Shown here one piece after another: positions 1 through 9,947 of a stretch of DNA of 64,000 nucleotides. The translations under genes were made by a program, and so were the position numbers. The first letter of the stretch is position 1. Each line of letters begins with the position of its first letter. Source of the stretch: Pacificibacter marinus (GTDB lineage Bacteria > Pseudomonadota > Alphaproteobacteria > Rhodobacterales > Rhodobacteraceae); the NCBI RefSeq assembly GCF_018860665.1, contig NZ_JAHKPK010000062.1, positions 62,001 to 126,000 of the forward strand, given 5' to 3'. The notes under the pieces are model-generated. The model ran no database searches. It was not told the origin of the DNA and was given only the letters and a program-made list of their open reading frames with translations.

Positions 1-371
1 TGCTGGTTGGCGTGCAAATTGCCGCCTGCGCAGAGGCGATGACCTTTGGCATCTCGCAAGGCATTGAACCTGAATTGATGATTGATGTGATCAGTAAATC
101 TGCGGGCACCAGCTGGGCGCTGGAAAATCGTGGGCCTAAAATGGCCGCGGCTGATTATACTCCCGCGAGCTTGATCAACATTTGGCCAAAAGACCTAGGG
201 ATCGTGCAAGATATTTCGCGCGGGTCACAGTTTGCCACGCCGATCGCGTCAGCCGCTTTGCAAGTGTATTTGACGGCACAGGGTATGGGGCTGGGGCTTG
301 AGGATGACTCGGCCATCACCAAAGTTTACGCCGCTCAATCCAACATTACATTGCCGGATCCAAAATCATGA
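1..371 (+). CDS. ltnD: L-threonate/D-erythronate dehydrogenase, 3' end only
   Basis: The gene is cut by the left edge; the reading frame is open from base 3 and ends with TGA at 369-371. About 122 residues of the C-terminal helical domain of a beta-hydroxyacid dehydrogenase (3-hydroxyisobutyrate dehydrogenase superfamily) are visible, including the substrate-domain signature SAGTSWALENRG and the stretch KDLGIVQD. The N-terminal NAD-binding Rossmann domain lies outside the window. The family oxidises L-threonate or D-erythronate at C2 to a 2-oxo-tetronate. The stop overlaps the next start (ATGA), and the three following genes are the otn enzymes, so threonate/erythronate dehydrogenase is favoured over other hydroxyacid dehydrogenases. 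Which substrate is used cannot be told from this fragment. Confidence 0.8.
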   Translation, partial: LVGVQIAACAEAMTFGISQGIEPELMIDVISKSAGTSWALENRGPKMAAADYTPASLINIWPKDLGIVQDISRGSQFATPIASAALQVYLTAQGMGLGLEDDSAITKVYAAQSNITLPDPKS

Positions 372-1636
372 AACCTGTTTTAGGCTGTATTGCAGACGAT
401 TTCACTGGTGCGACGGATTTGGCGGGCTTGCTGTCTCGTTCTGGTGTCGCTGTTCGATTGCGGTTGGGCGTGCCCAGCACGCCACCCACAGATACTTCAG
501 CGTTTGAAGTGATTGCACTGAAATGTAGAACCGCGCCCGTTGATGAAGCCGTCGCCGAATGTCGCGCAGCGCTGGCATGGCTAAAGGCAGCTGGTGCAGA
601 GCGCTTTTTTTGGAAATACTGTTCGACATTCGATTGCACACCCGAAGGCAATATAGGTCCCGTGGCTGAGGCTTTGATGGCTGATATAGGTGCGAAGCAA
701 ACGATTTATTGCCCCGCATTTCCAGAAAATGGGCGCTCTATTTATATGGGCAATCTGTTTGTCGGACAGCAGCCTTTGGCGGAAAGCCCAATGAAAGACC
801 ACCCGCTGACGCCGATGACAGATAGCAACTTGATGCGATTGTTGACGCCACAAGTCACCAAGCCTGTTGGCCTTGCCGCACAGCGTGCCGTGGCGAAAGG
901 TACGGAAATGCTGCGCAGCGAACTTGCAGCATTGCGGGACGAAAAGGTCGCGCATGTTGTTGTCGATGCTGTTGCAGATGCCGACTTAAGCACCATCGCC
1001 GAAGCGTGTTGGGATATGAAGCTGATGACGGGGGGCAGTGCTATCGCAATGCCTTTGCCGAGCATCTATGTCAAACATGGGCTTTTACCCAGTAATGCGC
1101 CTGCTGCCGTCAAGCCTAATTTGCCTGATGAAGCTGTCATCCTGTCTGGCAGTTGTTCCAAAATGACACGGGCACAGGTGGCTGCTTATAGTTTGTTAGC
1201 GCCTAGTTTCCGCCTTGATCCGATTGAATTGGCCGAGCACGGGGTAGGTGCAGCCTTGCGCTGGTTGGCAGATCAAGATTTGACAACGGCTCCTTTGATT
1301 TATGCTTCGGCTGAGCCAGATCAGGTACGTGCTGCGCAAGACGCCTTGGGAGTTGCACGCGCGGGGGCAATTGTCGAAGAGGCTTTGGCCGAACTTGTTA
1401 TTGCCGCCCGTAATCAAGGCGCAAGACGCATTATTGCGGCGGGTGGTGAAACCTCTGGGGCGATTGCCTTGGCGCTGGGCATTTCAGACTTGGCCATTGG
1501 TGCAGAAATCGCTCCCGGTGTGCCGTGGTGTTATGCTGTATCCGATGGACATGATATTGCTATTGCATTGAAATCGGGCAATTTTGGCACAGAAACATTC
1601 TTCGCAGATGCTTTGAACGCATTGGAGCAATCATGA
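368..1636 (+). CDS. otnK: 3-oxo-tetronate kinase (four-carbon acid sugar kinase, DUF1537)
   Basis: A 422-residue protein with the start of four-carbon sugar acid kinases (GCIADDFTGATDLA near residues 6-19, the acid-sugar binding N-domain) and the C-terminal nucleotide-binding domain with AAGGETSGAIALALG. The full family length is present. It phosphorylates 3-oxo-tetronate at the 4-hydroxyl, after dehydrogenation and isomerisation. The start ATG at 368 overlaps the stop of the upstream dehydrogenase (ATGA), and its own stop overlaps otnC the same way, so the operon is translationally coupled. Function rests on the family and the complete otn context. Confidence 0.93.
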   Translation: MKPVLGCIADDFTGATDLAGLLSRSGVAVRLRLGVPSTPPTDTSAFEVIALKCRTAPVDEAVAECRAALAWLKAAGAERFFWKYCSTFDCTPEGNIGPVAEALMADIGAKQTIYCPAFPENGRSIYMGNLFVGQQPLAESPMKDHPLTPMTDSNLMRLLTPQVTKPVGLAAQRAVAKGTEMLRSELAALRDEKVAHVVVDAVADADLSTIAEACWDMKLMTGGSAIAMPLPSIYVKHGLLPSNAPAAVKPNLPDEAVILSGSCSKMTRAQVAAYSLLAPSFRLDPIELAEHGVGAALRWLADQDLTTAPLIYASAEPDQVRAAQDALGVARAGAIVEEALAELVIAARNQGARRIIAAGGETSGAIALALGISDLAIGAEIAPGVPWCYAVSDGHDIAIALKSGNFGTETFFADALNALEQS

Positions 1637-2283
1637 CCACAGAATCGCGTTTACGTGAACAGATTTGCGTTCTTGCCAAGTCGATGTTTGATCGCGGCTT
1701 GACCGGTGGTAGCACAGGCAACATTTCTGCACGCACGCAAGACGGCGGGCTTTTGGTGTCGCCAACAGGCACGAGCTTTGGGCGTCTTGATCCGGCCACG
1801 CTTAGTCGGTTTGACGCAAAAGGCGTGCTGATTGGTGGTGATCAACCAACCAAAGAAATGCCCCTTCACTCGGCGTTCTATGACACGCGTTCATCGGCGG
1901 GCGCTGTGGTGCATTTGCATTCGTGTCATTCGGTGGCCTTGTCTATGTTGCCTGATGTTGATCCTGATAATTTCATCCCACCTGTGACGCCATATGCGAT
2001 TATGAAACTGGGAAAAGTCAAATTGTTGCCGTTCTTTTTGCCGGGTGATCCTGCGATGGGGCAGGCCGTGCGTGGACTTGCGGGAAAACGCTCAGCGGTG
2101 ATGTTGGCCAATCACGGACCTGTGGTCGCGGGTAAGGATATTGAGGCGGCCTGCAATGCGATTGAGGAACTGGAAGAAAGCGCTAAGCTTGCGTTTATGC
2201 TGCGCAGCATGAAGACCAATATATTGACGGATCAGCAGGTTAAAAATGTTGTCCAAAAATTTGATGTGGAGTGGGATGCATGA
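1633..2283 (+). CDS. otnC: 3-oxo-tetronate 4-phosphate decarboxylase (class II aldolase family)
   Basis: A 216-residue class II aldolase/adducin-fold protein. Visible family marks are the phosphate-binding GGSTGNIS (about residues 25-32), KEMPLH with the likely catalytic Glu75, metal ligands His94 and His96 in VVHLHSCHS, and the later NHGPVV with a third histidine. It decarboxylates 3-oxo-tetronate 4-phosphate to dihydroxyacetone phosphate, the last step of the pathway, feeding glycolysis. It overlaps otnK by ATGA and its TGA overlaps the ATG of the next gene. By sequence alone an L-fuculose-phosphate-type aldolase would be possible, but the neighbours make OtnC the better call. Confidence 0.92.
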   Translation: MTTESRLREQICVLAKSMFDRGLTGGSTGNISARTQDGGLLVSPTGTSFGRLDPATLSRFDAKGVLIGGDQPTKEMPLHSAFYDTRSSAGAVVHLHSCHSVALSMLPDVDPDNFIPPVTPYAIMKLGKVKLLPFFLPGDPAMGQAVRGLAGKRSAVMLANHGPVVAGKDIEAACNAIEELEESAKLAFMLRSMKTNILTDQQVKNVVQKFDVEWDA

Positions 2284-3044
2284 GATTATCTGCCAATCTA
2301 GGCTTTCTTTGGTCGGATCGCTCGCTCCCCGATGCGATCCGTGCGGCGAAGGCTGCGAGATTTGATGCGGTGGAATGTCACTGGCCTTATAATACTGAAA
2401 TAAAGGACATATCGGATGCACTGGCAGAGACAGGTTTGCCAATGCTTGGCTTGAACACCAGTCGAGGTGACACATCAAAAGGCGAAAATGGACTGTCGGC
2501 TTTGGTCGGGCGTGAGGCTGACGCCCGCGTGGCCATCGACGAAGCATTGGCTTATGCATCTGCGTTAAATGTCCCGAATATTCATGTCATGGCAGGCTTT
2601 GCATCTGGGCAGGCTGCCCATGAGTTTTTTGTCGAGAATCTCACATATGCGTGCAAAAATGCTGCGCAGCATGGCATCACAATTTTGATTGAACCTTTGA
2701 ATAAATATGATGCCCCAAATTACTTTTTGTCGACCACTGAACAGGCGAAAAAAGTGATCTGGGACGTAGGCTTGCCGAACCTTAAACTGATGTTCGATTG
2801 CTACCATGTGCAGTTGATGGAGGGCGACATTGGGCACCGCTTGGAAGCTTTGCTGCCACTGATTGGCCATATCCAATTTGCGTCTGTGCCCGATCGTGGC
2901 ACGCCCGATCATGGTGAGTTGAATTACGCACATGTTTTTCAAGTTATTCGTGAACTTGGTTACATCGCGCCACTTGGTGCTGAGTACAAGCCGAACGGCG
3001 ATACAGATGCCTCTCTAGGGTGGATGAAAACACTTTTGACCTAA
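2280..3044 (+). CDS. otnI: 2-oxo-tetronate isomerase (hydroxypyruvate isomerase family)
   Basis: A 254-residue TIM-barrel sugar-phosphate isomerase-like protein (AP endonuclease family 2). The chosen ATG at 2280 overlaps the otnC stop as ATGA, and the protein then begins MRLSANLGFLW as usual for the family; an in-frame GTG at 2271 would only add three residues. Barrel metal-site motifs are visible: LIEPLNKYDAPNYFL, MFDCYHVQLMEGD and HIQFASVPDRGTPDHGE. In threonate/erythronate catabolism it interconverts 2-oxo- and 3-oxo-tetronate. The operon seems to end here; the next 237 bases hold only a regulatory region for the following gene. Confidence 0.9.
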   Translation: MRLSANLGFLWSDRSLPDAIRAAKAARFDAVECHWPYNTEIKDISDALAETGLPMLGLNTSRGDTSKGENGLSALVGREADARVAIDEALAYASALNVPNIHVMAGFASGQAAHEFFVENLTYACKNAAQHGITILIEPLNKYDAPNYFLSTTEQAKKVIWDVGLPNLKLMFDCYHVQLMEGDIGHRLEALLPLIGHIQFASVPDRGTPDHGELNYAHVFQVIRELGYIAPLGAEYKPNGDTDASLGWMKTLLT

Positions 3045-3213
3045 GCCGCCGTCGGAGCCAAAGTCACAGGCCGCGTTTGAGCCAAGTGTCCATGAGCGAT
3101 CGAATTGGGTTGAACTTGATTTGAAACACGGCTTGAGTGTGATTCAAGCAACGGTTTTTGCATCCACTTTTATGGTGCAACTATTGTTTTTGAGTTTTCG
3201 TGTGCTCGGTGTA

Positions 3214-3225
3214 GTTAGCGCTAAC
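3214..3225. promoter_or_regulatory. LacI-type operator upstream of the alpha-glucosidase
   Basis: GTTAGCGCTAAC is a perfect 12-base palindrome with the central CG step typical of LacI-family operators. It lies 56 bases before the ATG of the alpha-glucosidase gene, with an SD-like AGGGAC between. No LacI gene is adjacent; the only one in the window is at 15251. A one-mismatch copy lies upstream of sdhC at 40173-40184. Confidence 0.6.
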
Positions 3226-3281
3226 AATTGAGCTTGCGAGCAAAAATAGCTTGTGGACGGACTATTTAGGGACAGACAAAC

Positions 3282-4895
3282 ATGCGCGAATGGTGGCGGG
3301 ATGCCGTAATTTATCAGATTTATCCACGGTCTTTTCAAGACGACAACGGTGACGGTGTCGGCGACTTGAAAGGGATCACGCGCAGATTGGATTATGTGGC
3401 GTCCTTGGGTGTTGATGCGATTTGGTTGTCGCCATTTTTCACATCGCCAGACAAAGACATGGGCTATGACGTGTCCGATTACACCAGCGTCAATCCGCTG
3501 TTCGGCACAGTCGAAGATTTCGATGAACTGGTCGCAAAAGCGCACGCGCTTGGTTTGAAAGTGATCATCGATCAGGTCTTGTCGCATACGTCTGATCAAC
3601 ACCCTTGGTTCATTGAGAGCCGCAAGGACAAAACCAATCCAAAGGCCGATTGGTATGTCTGGGCTGATCCGAAAAAAGATGGTACGCCGCCCACAAACTG
3701 GCCGTCTGTCTTTGGCGGGTCCGCATGGATGTTTGACGCGCGTCGTCGCCAGTATTATCTGCACAACTTCTTGGTCTCGCAGCCTGATTTGAACTTTCAT
3801 AACCCTGAGGTTGTCTCGGCTTTGATCGACGCGATGCGGTTCTGGTTGGAGCGCGGCGTTGACGGTTTCCGTCTGGATACCGTGAATTTCTATGTGCACG
3901 ACAAGAAACTGCGCGACAATCCTGCGTCAAATTGGGACAGCTTTCCGGGCAATCCTTATGAGGCGCAAACGCATCTGTTTTCCAAAACCCAGCCTGAAAA
4001 CATCGAGGTTTTGCAGCGGATTCGCGCGTTGATGGATGAATTCGATGATCGCATGTTGATTGGCGAAGTGGGCGAAGACGGGTTGCGCCAAGTCGAGGTC
4101 ATGGGCGAATACACCTCTGGCGGTGATAAATTGCACATGGCTTATTCCTTTGCCATGCTCAGCCACGACCATCATCCAAATCATTTCAAAAACTGCATCA
4201 ATGAGTTCTTGAACAAGGCGCCTGATGGCTGGCCTTGCTGGTCCTTTTCAAACCACGATGTGCAACGCCATGTCACGCGTTGGGCCAACACGCCCGAGCT
4301 ACAAAACACGGTGGCGCGCCAAGCGATCAATATGTTGATCAGCTTCCCTGGTGCATTGGGCATCTATCAAGGTGAAGAGCTGGGGCAAATTGAAACAGAC
4401 ATCGAATTCCATGAGCTGCGCGATCTGGGCTACATCGATTTTTGGCCTGATAATAAAGGGCGCGATGGCTGTCGCACACCGATGGTTTGGGATGCGTCTG
4501 AGACTCATGCAGGCTTCACAACCGGTGATCCGTGGTTGCCTGTCAAAGCCCCACAAATTGCGAAGGCTGTGTCAGGGCAAGAGGCTAAGAACGACAGCGT
4601 ACTGTTGGCATATCGCACGGCGCTGGCATTCCGCAAAGATCGAGACGAGCTTCGTTTTGGTGAGACCTCATTTCCAAGTGTCGCTGATCCGCTTTTGGCC
4701 GTGAGCCGAACTTTGGATGATGTGAGACTTGTTGGTATTTTTAATCTGTCTGACACCGCACAGTCTATACCTTTGGCTGGGGATGCAAAACAAGTTGGCG
4801 AAGCGCATGCAGATGTCGTGGGAACAACTTTGAAGTTGCCCGCTTTCGGCTTTGCATTCTTTGAAACAACTAACGCAGCTAAGGTCTTTGGCTAA
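3282..4895 (+). CDS. alpha-glucosidase, GH13 family
   Basis: A 537-residue cytoplasmic (no signal peptide) glycoside hydrolase family 13 protein of oligo-1,6-glucosidase/alpha-glucosidase type. It opens WWRDAVIYQIYPRSFQD and carries the GDGVGDLKGI calcium-loop motif. The catalytic triad is visible: nucleophile Asp199 in GFRLDTVNF, acid/base Glu262 in LIGEVGE and Asp326 in FSNHDVQRH. It would release glucose from maltodextrins or related alpha-glucosides. It lies upstream of the glycogen operon with a 128-base gap, so it may be separately controlled by the LacI-type site at 3214-3225. Isomaltase, sucrose- or trehalose-hydrolase specificity cannot be excluded. Confidence 0.9.
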   Translation: MREWWRDAVIYQIYPRSFQDDNGDGVGDLKGITRRLDYVASLGVDAIWLSPFFTSPDKDMGYDVSDYTSVNPLFGTVEDFDELVAKAHALGLKVIIDQVLSHTSDQHPWFIESRKDKTNPKADWYVWADPKKDGTPPTNWPSVFGGSAWMFDARRRQYYLHNFLVSQPDLNFHNPEVVSALIDAMRFWLERGVDGFRLDTVNFYVHDKKLRDNPASNWDSFPGNPYEAQTHLFSKTQPENIEVLQRIRALMDEFDDRMLIGEVGEDGLRQVEVMGEYTSGGDKLHMAYSFAMLSHDHHPNHFKNCINEFLNKAPDGWPCWSFSNHDVQRHVTRWANTPELQNTVARQAINMLISFPGALGIYQGEELGQIETDIEFHELRDLGYIDFWPDNKGRDGCRTPMVWDASETHAGFTTGDPWLPVKAPQIAKAVSGQEAKNDSVLLAYRTALAFRKDRDELRFGETSFPSVADPLLAVSRTLDDVRLVGIFNLSDTAQSIPLAGDAKQVGEAHADVVGTTLKLPAFGFAFFETTNAAKVFG

Positions 4896-4928
4896 AGAAA
4901 AAACATTATGTGATGGACCTTTGAGGAT

Positions 4929-4943
4929 TTGCGCAACAATATT
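4929..4943. promoter_or_regulatory. TTGCGCAA palindrome upstream of glgB
   Basis: TTGCGCAACAATATT lies 81 bases before the glgB start, in the gap after the alpha-glucosidase. The identical 15-mer occurs at 37258-37272 upstream of the mcl2-like gene. Its first eight bases form a perfect palindrome. Role inferred only from position and sharing. Confidence 0.3.
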
Positions 4944-5023
4944 ACAAATATCTGAATGATTGCGTTGCTCTGTTTGCTTCAGAGGATTTGTGTCGGAAAC
5001 CTGTAAAGAAAGATCGTTGATAC

Positions 5024-7240
5024 ATGCCAAACCCAGATATCCGAACCGATGATCTTAGAGCTGCCTTGCCTCACGATGTGGCGCAAGATCTTATTTTGGC
5101 TCGGTTGACTGATCCTTTCGGGTTTCTTGGCTTGCGGGCGCATGCAGACGGGTTTGCGTTGAATGTTTTTGTACCTGACGCGGATCGATGCATTTGTTTG
5201 ACGGGCAAAAAAACGCGCATAGAAATGGCACCTGTGCCTTTCGCACCGGGTCTGTTTTGCGTTTTGTTGCCCAAAGATGTGCCCTACCAAATCGAAGCCC
5301 AATTTGGTGAAGCGCAGTGGGTGTTTCATGACCCTTATGCTTTTGGCAGCAGTTTGACGGCAGATGATCTTCACTACTTGGGTGAAGGCTCGATGAACCG
5401 CATTTGGGATGTCTTGGGCGCCACGCCGATGTCTCATGAAGGTGTGGATGGCGTGCGATTTGCAGTTTGGGCGCCAAACGCACAGCGCGTTGCCGTTGTC
5501 GGGGATTTCAACATTTGGGACAGCCGCAGACATGGAATGCGCAGGCTTGGACAATCGGGGGTTTGGGAGCTTTTCGTGCCGGCGTTAAAGGCAGGTGAAG
5601 TCTATAAATATGCGATCCGTGGCGCGGATGGGCGGGATTTGCCACTCAAAGCCGATCCAATTGGATTTGGTTCAGAGCATCCGCCGAAAACCGGATCTAT
5701 CGTGCGTGAGATCAAAACCCACGATTGGGCCGATGACGCGTGGATGAGCACCCGCGCCAAGGCGCAAAACATTGACGCGCCGATTTCAATTTATGAGGTC
5801 AATCTGGCCAGTTGGAAGCGCGCGGATGGCAATCGTCCGCTGTCTTATATCGAGTTGGCAGATCAATTGGTTGATTACGCAGCCGACATGGGGTTCACTC
5901 ATATCGAATTGATGCCGATCACAGAACACCCCTTTGATGGCTCTTGGGGCTATCAACCGATTGGCATGTTTGCCCCGACAATTCGCCACGGCACACCAGA
6001 AGAATTTCGCGCGCTTGTCACGGCTGCGCATGGTAAGGGTCTTGGGGTTTTACTTGATTGGGTGCCTGCGCATTTCCCAACAGATGAACACGGCCTTGCG
6101 CAATTTGATGGCACTGCGCTGTATGAACACGGCGATCCGCGTGAGGGGTTCCACCAAGATTGGAACACACTGATCTATAATTTTGGCCGCATCGAAGTTG
6201 CCAATTACATGCGCTCTAATGCACTGTATTGGTTGGAAGAGTATCACCTTGATGGATTGCGTGTCGATGCCGTGGCATCGATGCTTTACCGTGATTATTC
6301 GCGCAATGATGGTGAATGGGTGCCCAACAAAGATGGCGGGCGCGAGAATTATGAAGCCATCGCATTCTTGCAGGGCGTGAACACGCTGGTCTATGGCGAA
6401 GTCCCCGGCATCATGACTGTGGCCGAGGAAAGCACGGCCTTTCCGAGAGTGTCGACACCGGTGGATCACGGCGGACTTGGGTTTGGGTTCAAATGGAACA
6501 TGGGGTGGATGAATGACACCCTGCGTTACATGGAAGAAGACCCGATCAACCGCAAATACCACCACCATTTGCTGACCCATTCTATCAGTTATGCCTATAC
6601 AGAAAATTTTGTTTTGCCGATCAGCCATGACGAAGTGGTGCATGGCAAAGGGTCGATGATTGATAAAATGACCGGCAATGCGTGGGAACAATTTGCCAAC
6701 TTGCGTGCGTATTATGGGTTCATGTGGACACATCCGGGCAAAAAGCTGTTGTTCATGGGGCAAGAGTTTGCGCAGCGCAAAGAGTGGAACCACAATCAAA
6801 GTTTGGATTGGCATCTACTGGACGCGCCTGCACATGCGGGCATCCAACATTTGGTGCGCGATCTGAACAAGCTCTACCGCTCTGTGCCTGCGCTGCATGT
6901 GAATGACACGCGCCCCGCTGGTTTTGGCTGGATTGAGGGCGCAGATGTTGAAAATTCCATTTACGTTTACGTGCGCCACGGCAAAGCGGGCGATCCGCGT
7001 GTTGTGACGATTTTGAACATGACGCCTGTTGAACGCACGGGGCACCGCGTTGGCTTGCCCAGCGGTGGGTACTGGCGCGAGGCGATTAATACTGACGCTG
7101 AAATTTACGGCGGCGGGGGGCGTGGGAATCTGGGAGGAGTCCAAGCCCAAGACATTGAATGGATGGGCCAAGCCCACTCTGCAGAGCTGACATTGCCACC
7201 TTTATCGGCAGTGATTTTAATTGAAGGGGAGGAGACATAA
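5024..7240 (+). CDS. glgB: 1,4-alpha-glucan branching enzyme
   Basis: A 738-residue GH13 branching enzyme, the normal length for a bacterial GlgB with an N1 domain. Domains in order are the N-terminal carbohydrate-binding modules (GLRAHADGF; later [18 protein letters not shown] near 147-164), the catalytic barrel and the C-terminal beta domain. Catalytic residues are Asp415 in GLRVDAV, Glu468 in VAEEST and Asp536 in [13 protein letters not shown]; these sit exactly ten positions beyond the E. coli triad 405/458/526. It makes the alpha-1,6 branches of glycogen. It is the first gene of the glg operon and its stop overlaps the glgC start by one base (TAATG). Confidence 0.97.
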   Translation: MPNPDIRTDDLRAALPHDVAQDLILARLTDPFGFLGLRAHADGFALNVFVPDADRCICLTGKKTRIEMAPVPFAPGLFCVLLPKDVPYQIEAQFGEAQWVFHDPYAFGSSLTADDLHYLGEGSMNRIWDVLGATPMSHEGVDGVRFAVWAPNAQRVAVVGDFNIWDSRRHGMRRLGQSGVWELFVPALKAGEVYKYAIRGADGRDLPLKADPIGFGSEHPPKTGSIVREIKTHDWADDAWMSTRAKAQNIDAPISIYEVNLASWKRADGNRPLSYIELADQLVDYAADMGFTHIELMPITEHPFDGSWGYQPIGMFAPTIRHGTPEEFRALVTAAHGKGLGVLLDWVPAHFPTDEHGLAQFDGTALYEHGDPREGFHQDWNTLIYNFGRIEVANYMRSNALYWLEEYHLDGLRVDAVASMLYRDYSRNDGEWVPNKDGGRENYEAIAFLQGVNTLVYGEVPGIMTVAEESTAFPRVSTPVDHGGLGFGFKWNMGWMNDTLRYMEEDPINRKYHHHLLTHSISYAYTENFVLPISHDEVVHGKGSMIDKMTGNAWEQFANLRAYYGFMWTHPGKKLLFMGQEFAQRKEWNHNQSLDWHLLDAPAHAGIQHLVRDLNKLYRSVPALHVNDTRPAGFGWIEGADVENSIYVYVRHGKAGDPRVVTILNMTPVERTGHRVGLPSGGYWREAINTDAEIYGGGGRGNLGGVQAQDIEWMGQAHSAELTLPPLSAVILIEGEET

Positions 7241-8511
7241 TGAAACCGACACCGAACCAGCGCTTGTCGAACCGCGCGATGGCATTTGTGCTTGCGGGCG
7301 GACGTGGCAGCCGTTTGAAAGAGCTGACAGACAATCGCGCAAAACCTGCTGTTTATTTTGGCGGCAAAACCCGTATCGTCGATTTTGCACTGTCCAATGC
7401 GCTCAATTCCGGCATACGCAAAATGGCGATTGCAACACAGTACAAAGCCCACAGTTTGATCCGTCACTGTCAACGTGGTTGGGGCTTTTTGCGCGCGGAA
7501 CGCAATGAATATTTGGATATTTTGCCCGCGTCACAGCGTATTTCCGAAGAAAAATGGTACTTGGGGACGGCTGATGCGGTCACGCAAAATATCGATATTA
7601 TAGATAGTTATGGTGTTGATTTTATTGTTATCTTGGCTGGAGATCATATCTACAAGATGGACTATGAAATCATGCTGCAACAGCATCTTGATCAAGGGGC
7701 TGATGTGACCATCGGCTGTTTGACTGTGCCGCGTATGGAGGCCTCTGCTTTCGGTGTGATGCATTGCGACGCAAAAGACCGCATCACACAATTCTTGGAA
7801 AAACCTAGCGACCCGCCTTGTATTCCGGGGGATCCGGATCACGCTTTGGCGTCTATGGGTATTTATGTGTTCCGTTGGGATTTCTTGCGTGAAATGTTGC
7901 TTGAGGACATGAACGATACAAATTCGAGTCATGATTTTGGCAACGATATTATTCCCAAAATTGTCAAAGGTGGCAAAGCCATCGCGCATCGATTTGAAGA
8001 CAGCTGCGTCACAAGCGGGCTTGAGGTCGAACCATATTGGCGTGATGTCGGAACGATTGATGCGTTTTGGCAGGCCAATATCGACCTGACGCAATTTACT
8101 CCGCCACTGGATTTGTATGACAACACATGGCCGATTTGGACCTATTCCGAAAGTGTGCCGCCCGCAAAATTCATTCATGACGAAGATGATCGCCGTGGTA
8201 TGGCTGTATCCTCTTTGATTTCGGGGGGCTGCATCGTTTCAGGATCTGAAATTCGTGAGTCTCTGTTGTTCACAGGCGTGCGCAGTCATTCGTTTTCGTC
8301 CTTGGATCAGGTGGTGGCCCTGCCTTATGTTCAGGTCGGACGGCAAGCCAAGTTGAGCAAATGTGTCGTAGATCGCGGCGTGATTATTCCTGACGGTCTG
8401 GTCGTGGGCCAAGATCCGATTGAGGATGCAAAATGGTTCCGTCGCACAGACGAAGGCACTGTTTTGATCACGCAGTCGATGCTTGATAAACGGGCATCCG
8501 TGTTGGAGTGA
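7240..8511 (+). CDS. glgC: glucose-1-phosphate adenylyltransferase
   Basis: A 423-residue ADP-glucose pyrophosphorylase with the nucleotide-binding loop [13 protein letters not shown] near residues 18-30, the [20 protein letters not shown] block, [11 protein letters not shown] and a C-terminal beta-helix domain. It makes ADP-glucose, the committed step of glycogen synthesis, and is normally the allosterically controlled enzyme. A strong SD (GGGGAGGAG) lies just before the ATG, and the start overlaps the glgB stop by one base. It is coupled to glgA downstream. Confidence 0.97.
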   Translation: MKPTPNQRLSNRAMAFVLAGGRGSRLKELTDNRAKPAVYFGGKTRIVDFALSNALNSGIRKMAIATQYKAHSLIRHCQRGWGFLRAERNEYLDILPASQRISEEKWYLGTADAVTQNIDIIDSYGVDFIVILAGDHIYKMDYEIMLQQHLDQGADVTIGCLTVPRMEASAFGVMHCDAKDRITQFLEKPSDPPCIPGDPDHALASMGIYVFRWDFLREMLLEDMNDTNSSHDFGNDIIPKIVKGGKAIAHRFEDSCVTSGLEVEPYWRDVGTIDAFWQANIDLTQFTPPLDLYDNTWPIWTYSESVPPAKFIHDEDDRRGMAVSSLISGGCIVSGSEIRESLLFTGVRSHSFSSLDQVVALPYVQVGRQAKLSKCVVDRGVIIPDGLVVGQDPIEDAKWFRRTDEGTVLITQSMLDKRASVLE

Positions 8512-9947
8512 TGAAAATGCGCAATGTTCTGTCAGTGACCTCTGAATGTGTTCCCCTCGTGAAAACGGGGGGGCTTGCGGATGTGGCGGGGGCTTTGCCT
8601 GCAGCTGTGGCGGCCCATGGATGGGACATGCGAACGCTTTTACCTGCCTATAAGGGCCTGATCAAAAAGGCAGCTGCGCGCAAGGTGTTGTGGCAAATGG
8701 ATGATCTGTTCGGCGGGCCAGCACGGGTGCTGCAAGGCAGAGCCGGGGGCAATGTTATTTTGCTGCTCGATGCGCCGCATTTGTATGACCGCGAGGGTGG
8801 CCCATACGGGAACCCGACGGATTTCGTTGATAACGCTCAGCGCTTTGCCGCGCTTTCTTTTGTCGCCGCACAGATTGCCCGCGAGGGTTTAAGCGATGGG
8901 TGGCGGCCACAAGTTGTACATGCTCATGATTGGCAAGCGGGCCTTGCACCGAGCTATCTAAAATACGGTGCGCCATGTGATGTGGGCACTGTCATGACGG
9001 TGCATAATATCGCGTTTCAAGGTCTCGCGCCTGCGGCGATGCTTGGGGCGTTGGATCTGCCTTTGGCGGGGTTCAATTCCGATGAGTTGGAATACTGGGG
9101 GCAGATCAGCACGCTCAAAGCGGGCTTGGTGCACGCCGACGCAATAACGACTGTTAGCCCGACATATGCGGCAGAATTGATGCGGCCTGAATTTGGTATG
9201 GGATTAGAAGGCGTTCTGGCGGCGCGCTCAGGCGAGCTGTCTGGTATTTTAAACGGCATTGATGTGGACGTTTGGAACCCCGAAACGGACCCAGAGATCA
9301 CGCCTTATTCTGCCAAATCGTTGGCAGGCAAAAAGAAAAACCGTGCGGCGCTTATGGCTGAGTTTGGCCTGTCTAAGACCAATGGTCCTTTGGCGATTGT
9401 GGTCAGCCGATTGACCTCGCAAAAGGGCATGGATTTGATCGCAGGCGCTGCGGATACGTTTATCGCAAACGGCGGCGCTTTGGCCATTTTGGGCAGTGGT
9501 GACCCACAAATCGAAGACGCGCTGCGGTTGTTGATGCGCAACCATCCCGGCAAAGTGGGTTTGCGGATAGGTTATGACGAGGCGCTGTCGCATCGGATGT
9601 TTGCAGGTGGTGATATTGTCTTGGTGCCATCCCGATTTGAACCTTGCGGCCTGACGCAACTTTACGGATTGCGCTATGGCACAGTGCCGGTGGTCGCGGC
9701 GACAGGGGGCTTGGCGGATTCTGTGGTGAATCAAAACGTGGCGGCATCCCAATTGGGCGTTGCAACAGGCTTTCAATTTCATCCTGTTGATCAATTGTCG
9801 TTCGCCTATTGTTTGAAAAGCGTCACTGAAGCCTTTTCGAACACATCAGACTGGACACGGCTGCAAAAGCGCGGGATGAACCAAGACTTGGGCTGGGGCG
9901 CTTCTTCTGCGACCTATGCCGCCCTTTATGAACGAGTTGCCAAGTGA
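8511..9947 (+). CDS. glgA: glycogen synthase (ADP-glucose type, GT5)
   Basis: A 478-residue GT5 glycogen synthase with the ADP-glucose binding motif KTGGLADV at the N-terminus, the DWQAGLAP block, and the C-terminal EPCGLTQLYGLRYGT motif with the catalytic glutamate. It elongates the alpha-1,4 chain. The start is ambiguous: ATG 8511 overlaps the glgC stop (TGATG), whereas ATG 8517 has better spacing to GGAG at 8504-8507; the two differ by two residues. The stop TGA overlaps a GTG start for glgX. Confidence 0.96.
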   Translation: MKMRNVLSVTSECVPLVKTGGLADVAGALPAAVAAHGWDMRTLLPAYKGLIKKAAARKVLWQMDDLFGGPARVLQGRAGGNVILLLDAPHLYDREGGPYGNPTDFVDNAQRFAALSFVAAQIAREGLSDGWRPQVVHAHDWQAGLAPSYLKYGAPCDVGTVMTVHNIAFQGLAPAAMLGALDLPLAGFNSDELEYWGQISTLKAGLVHADAITTVSPTYAAELMRPEFGMGLEGVLAARSGELSGILNGIDVDVWNPETDPEITPYSAKSLAGKKKNRAALMAEFGLSKTNGPLAIVVSRLTSQKGMDLIAGAADTFIANGGALAILGSGDPQIEDALRLLMRNHPGKVGLRIGYDEALSHRMFAGGDIVLVPSRFEPCGLTQLYGLRYGTVPVVAATGGLADSVVNQNVAASQLGVATGFQFHPVDQLSFAYCLKSVTEAFSNTSDWTRLQKRGMNQDLGWGASSATYAALYERVAK

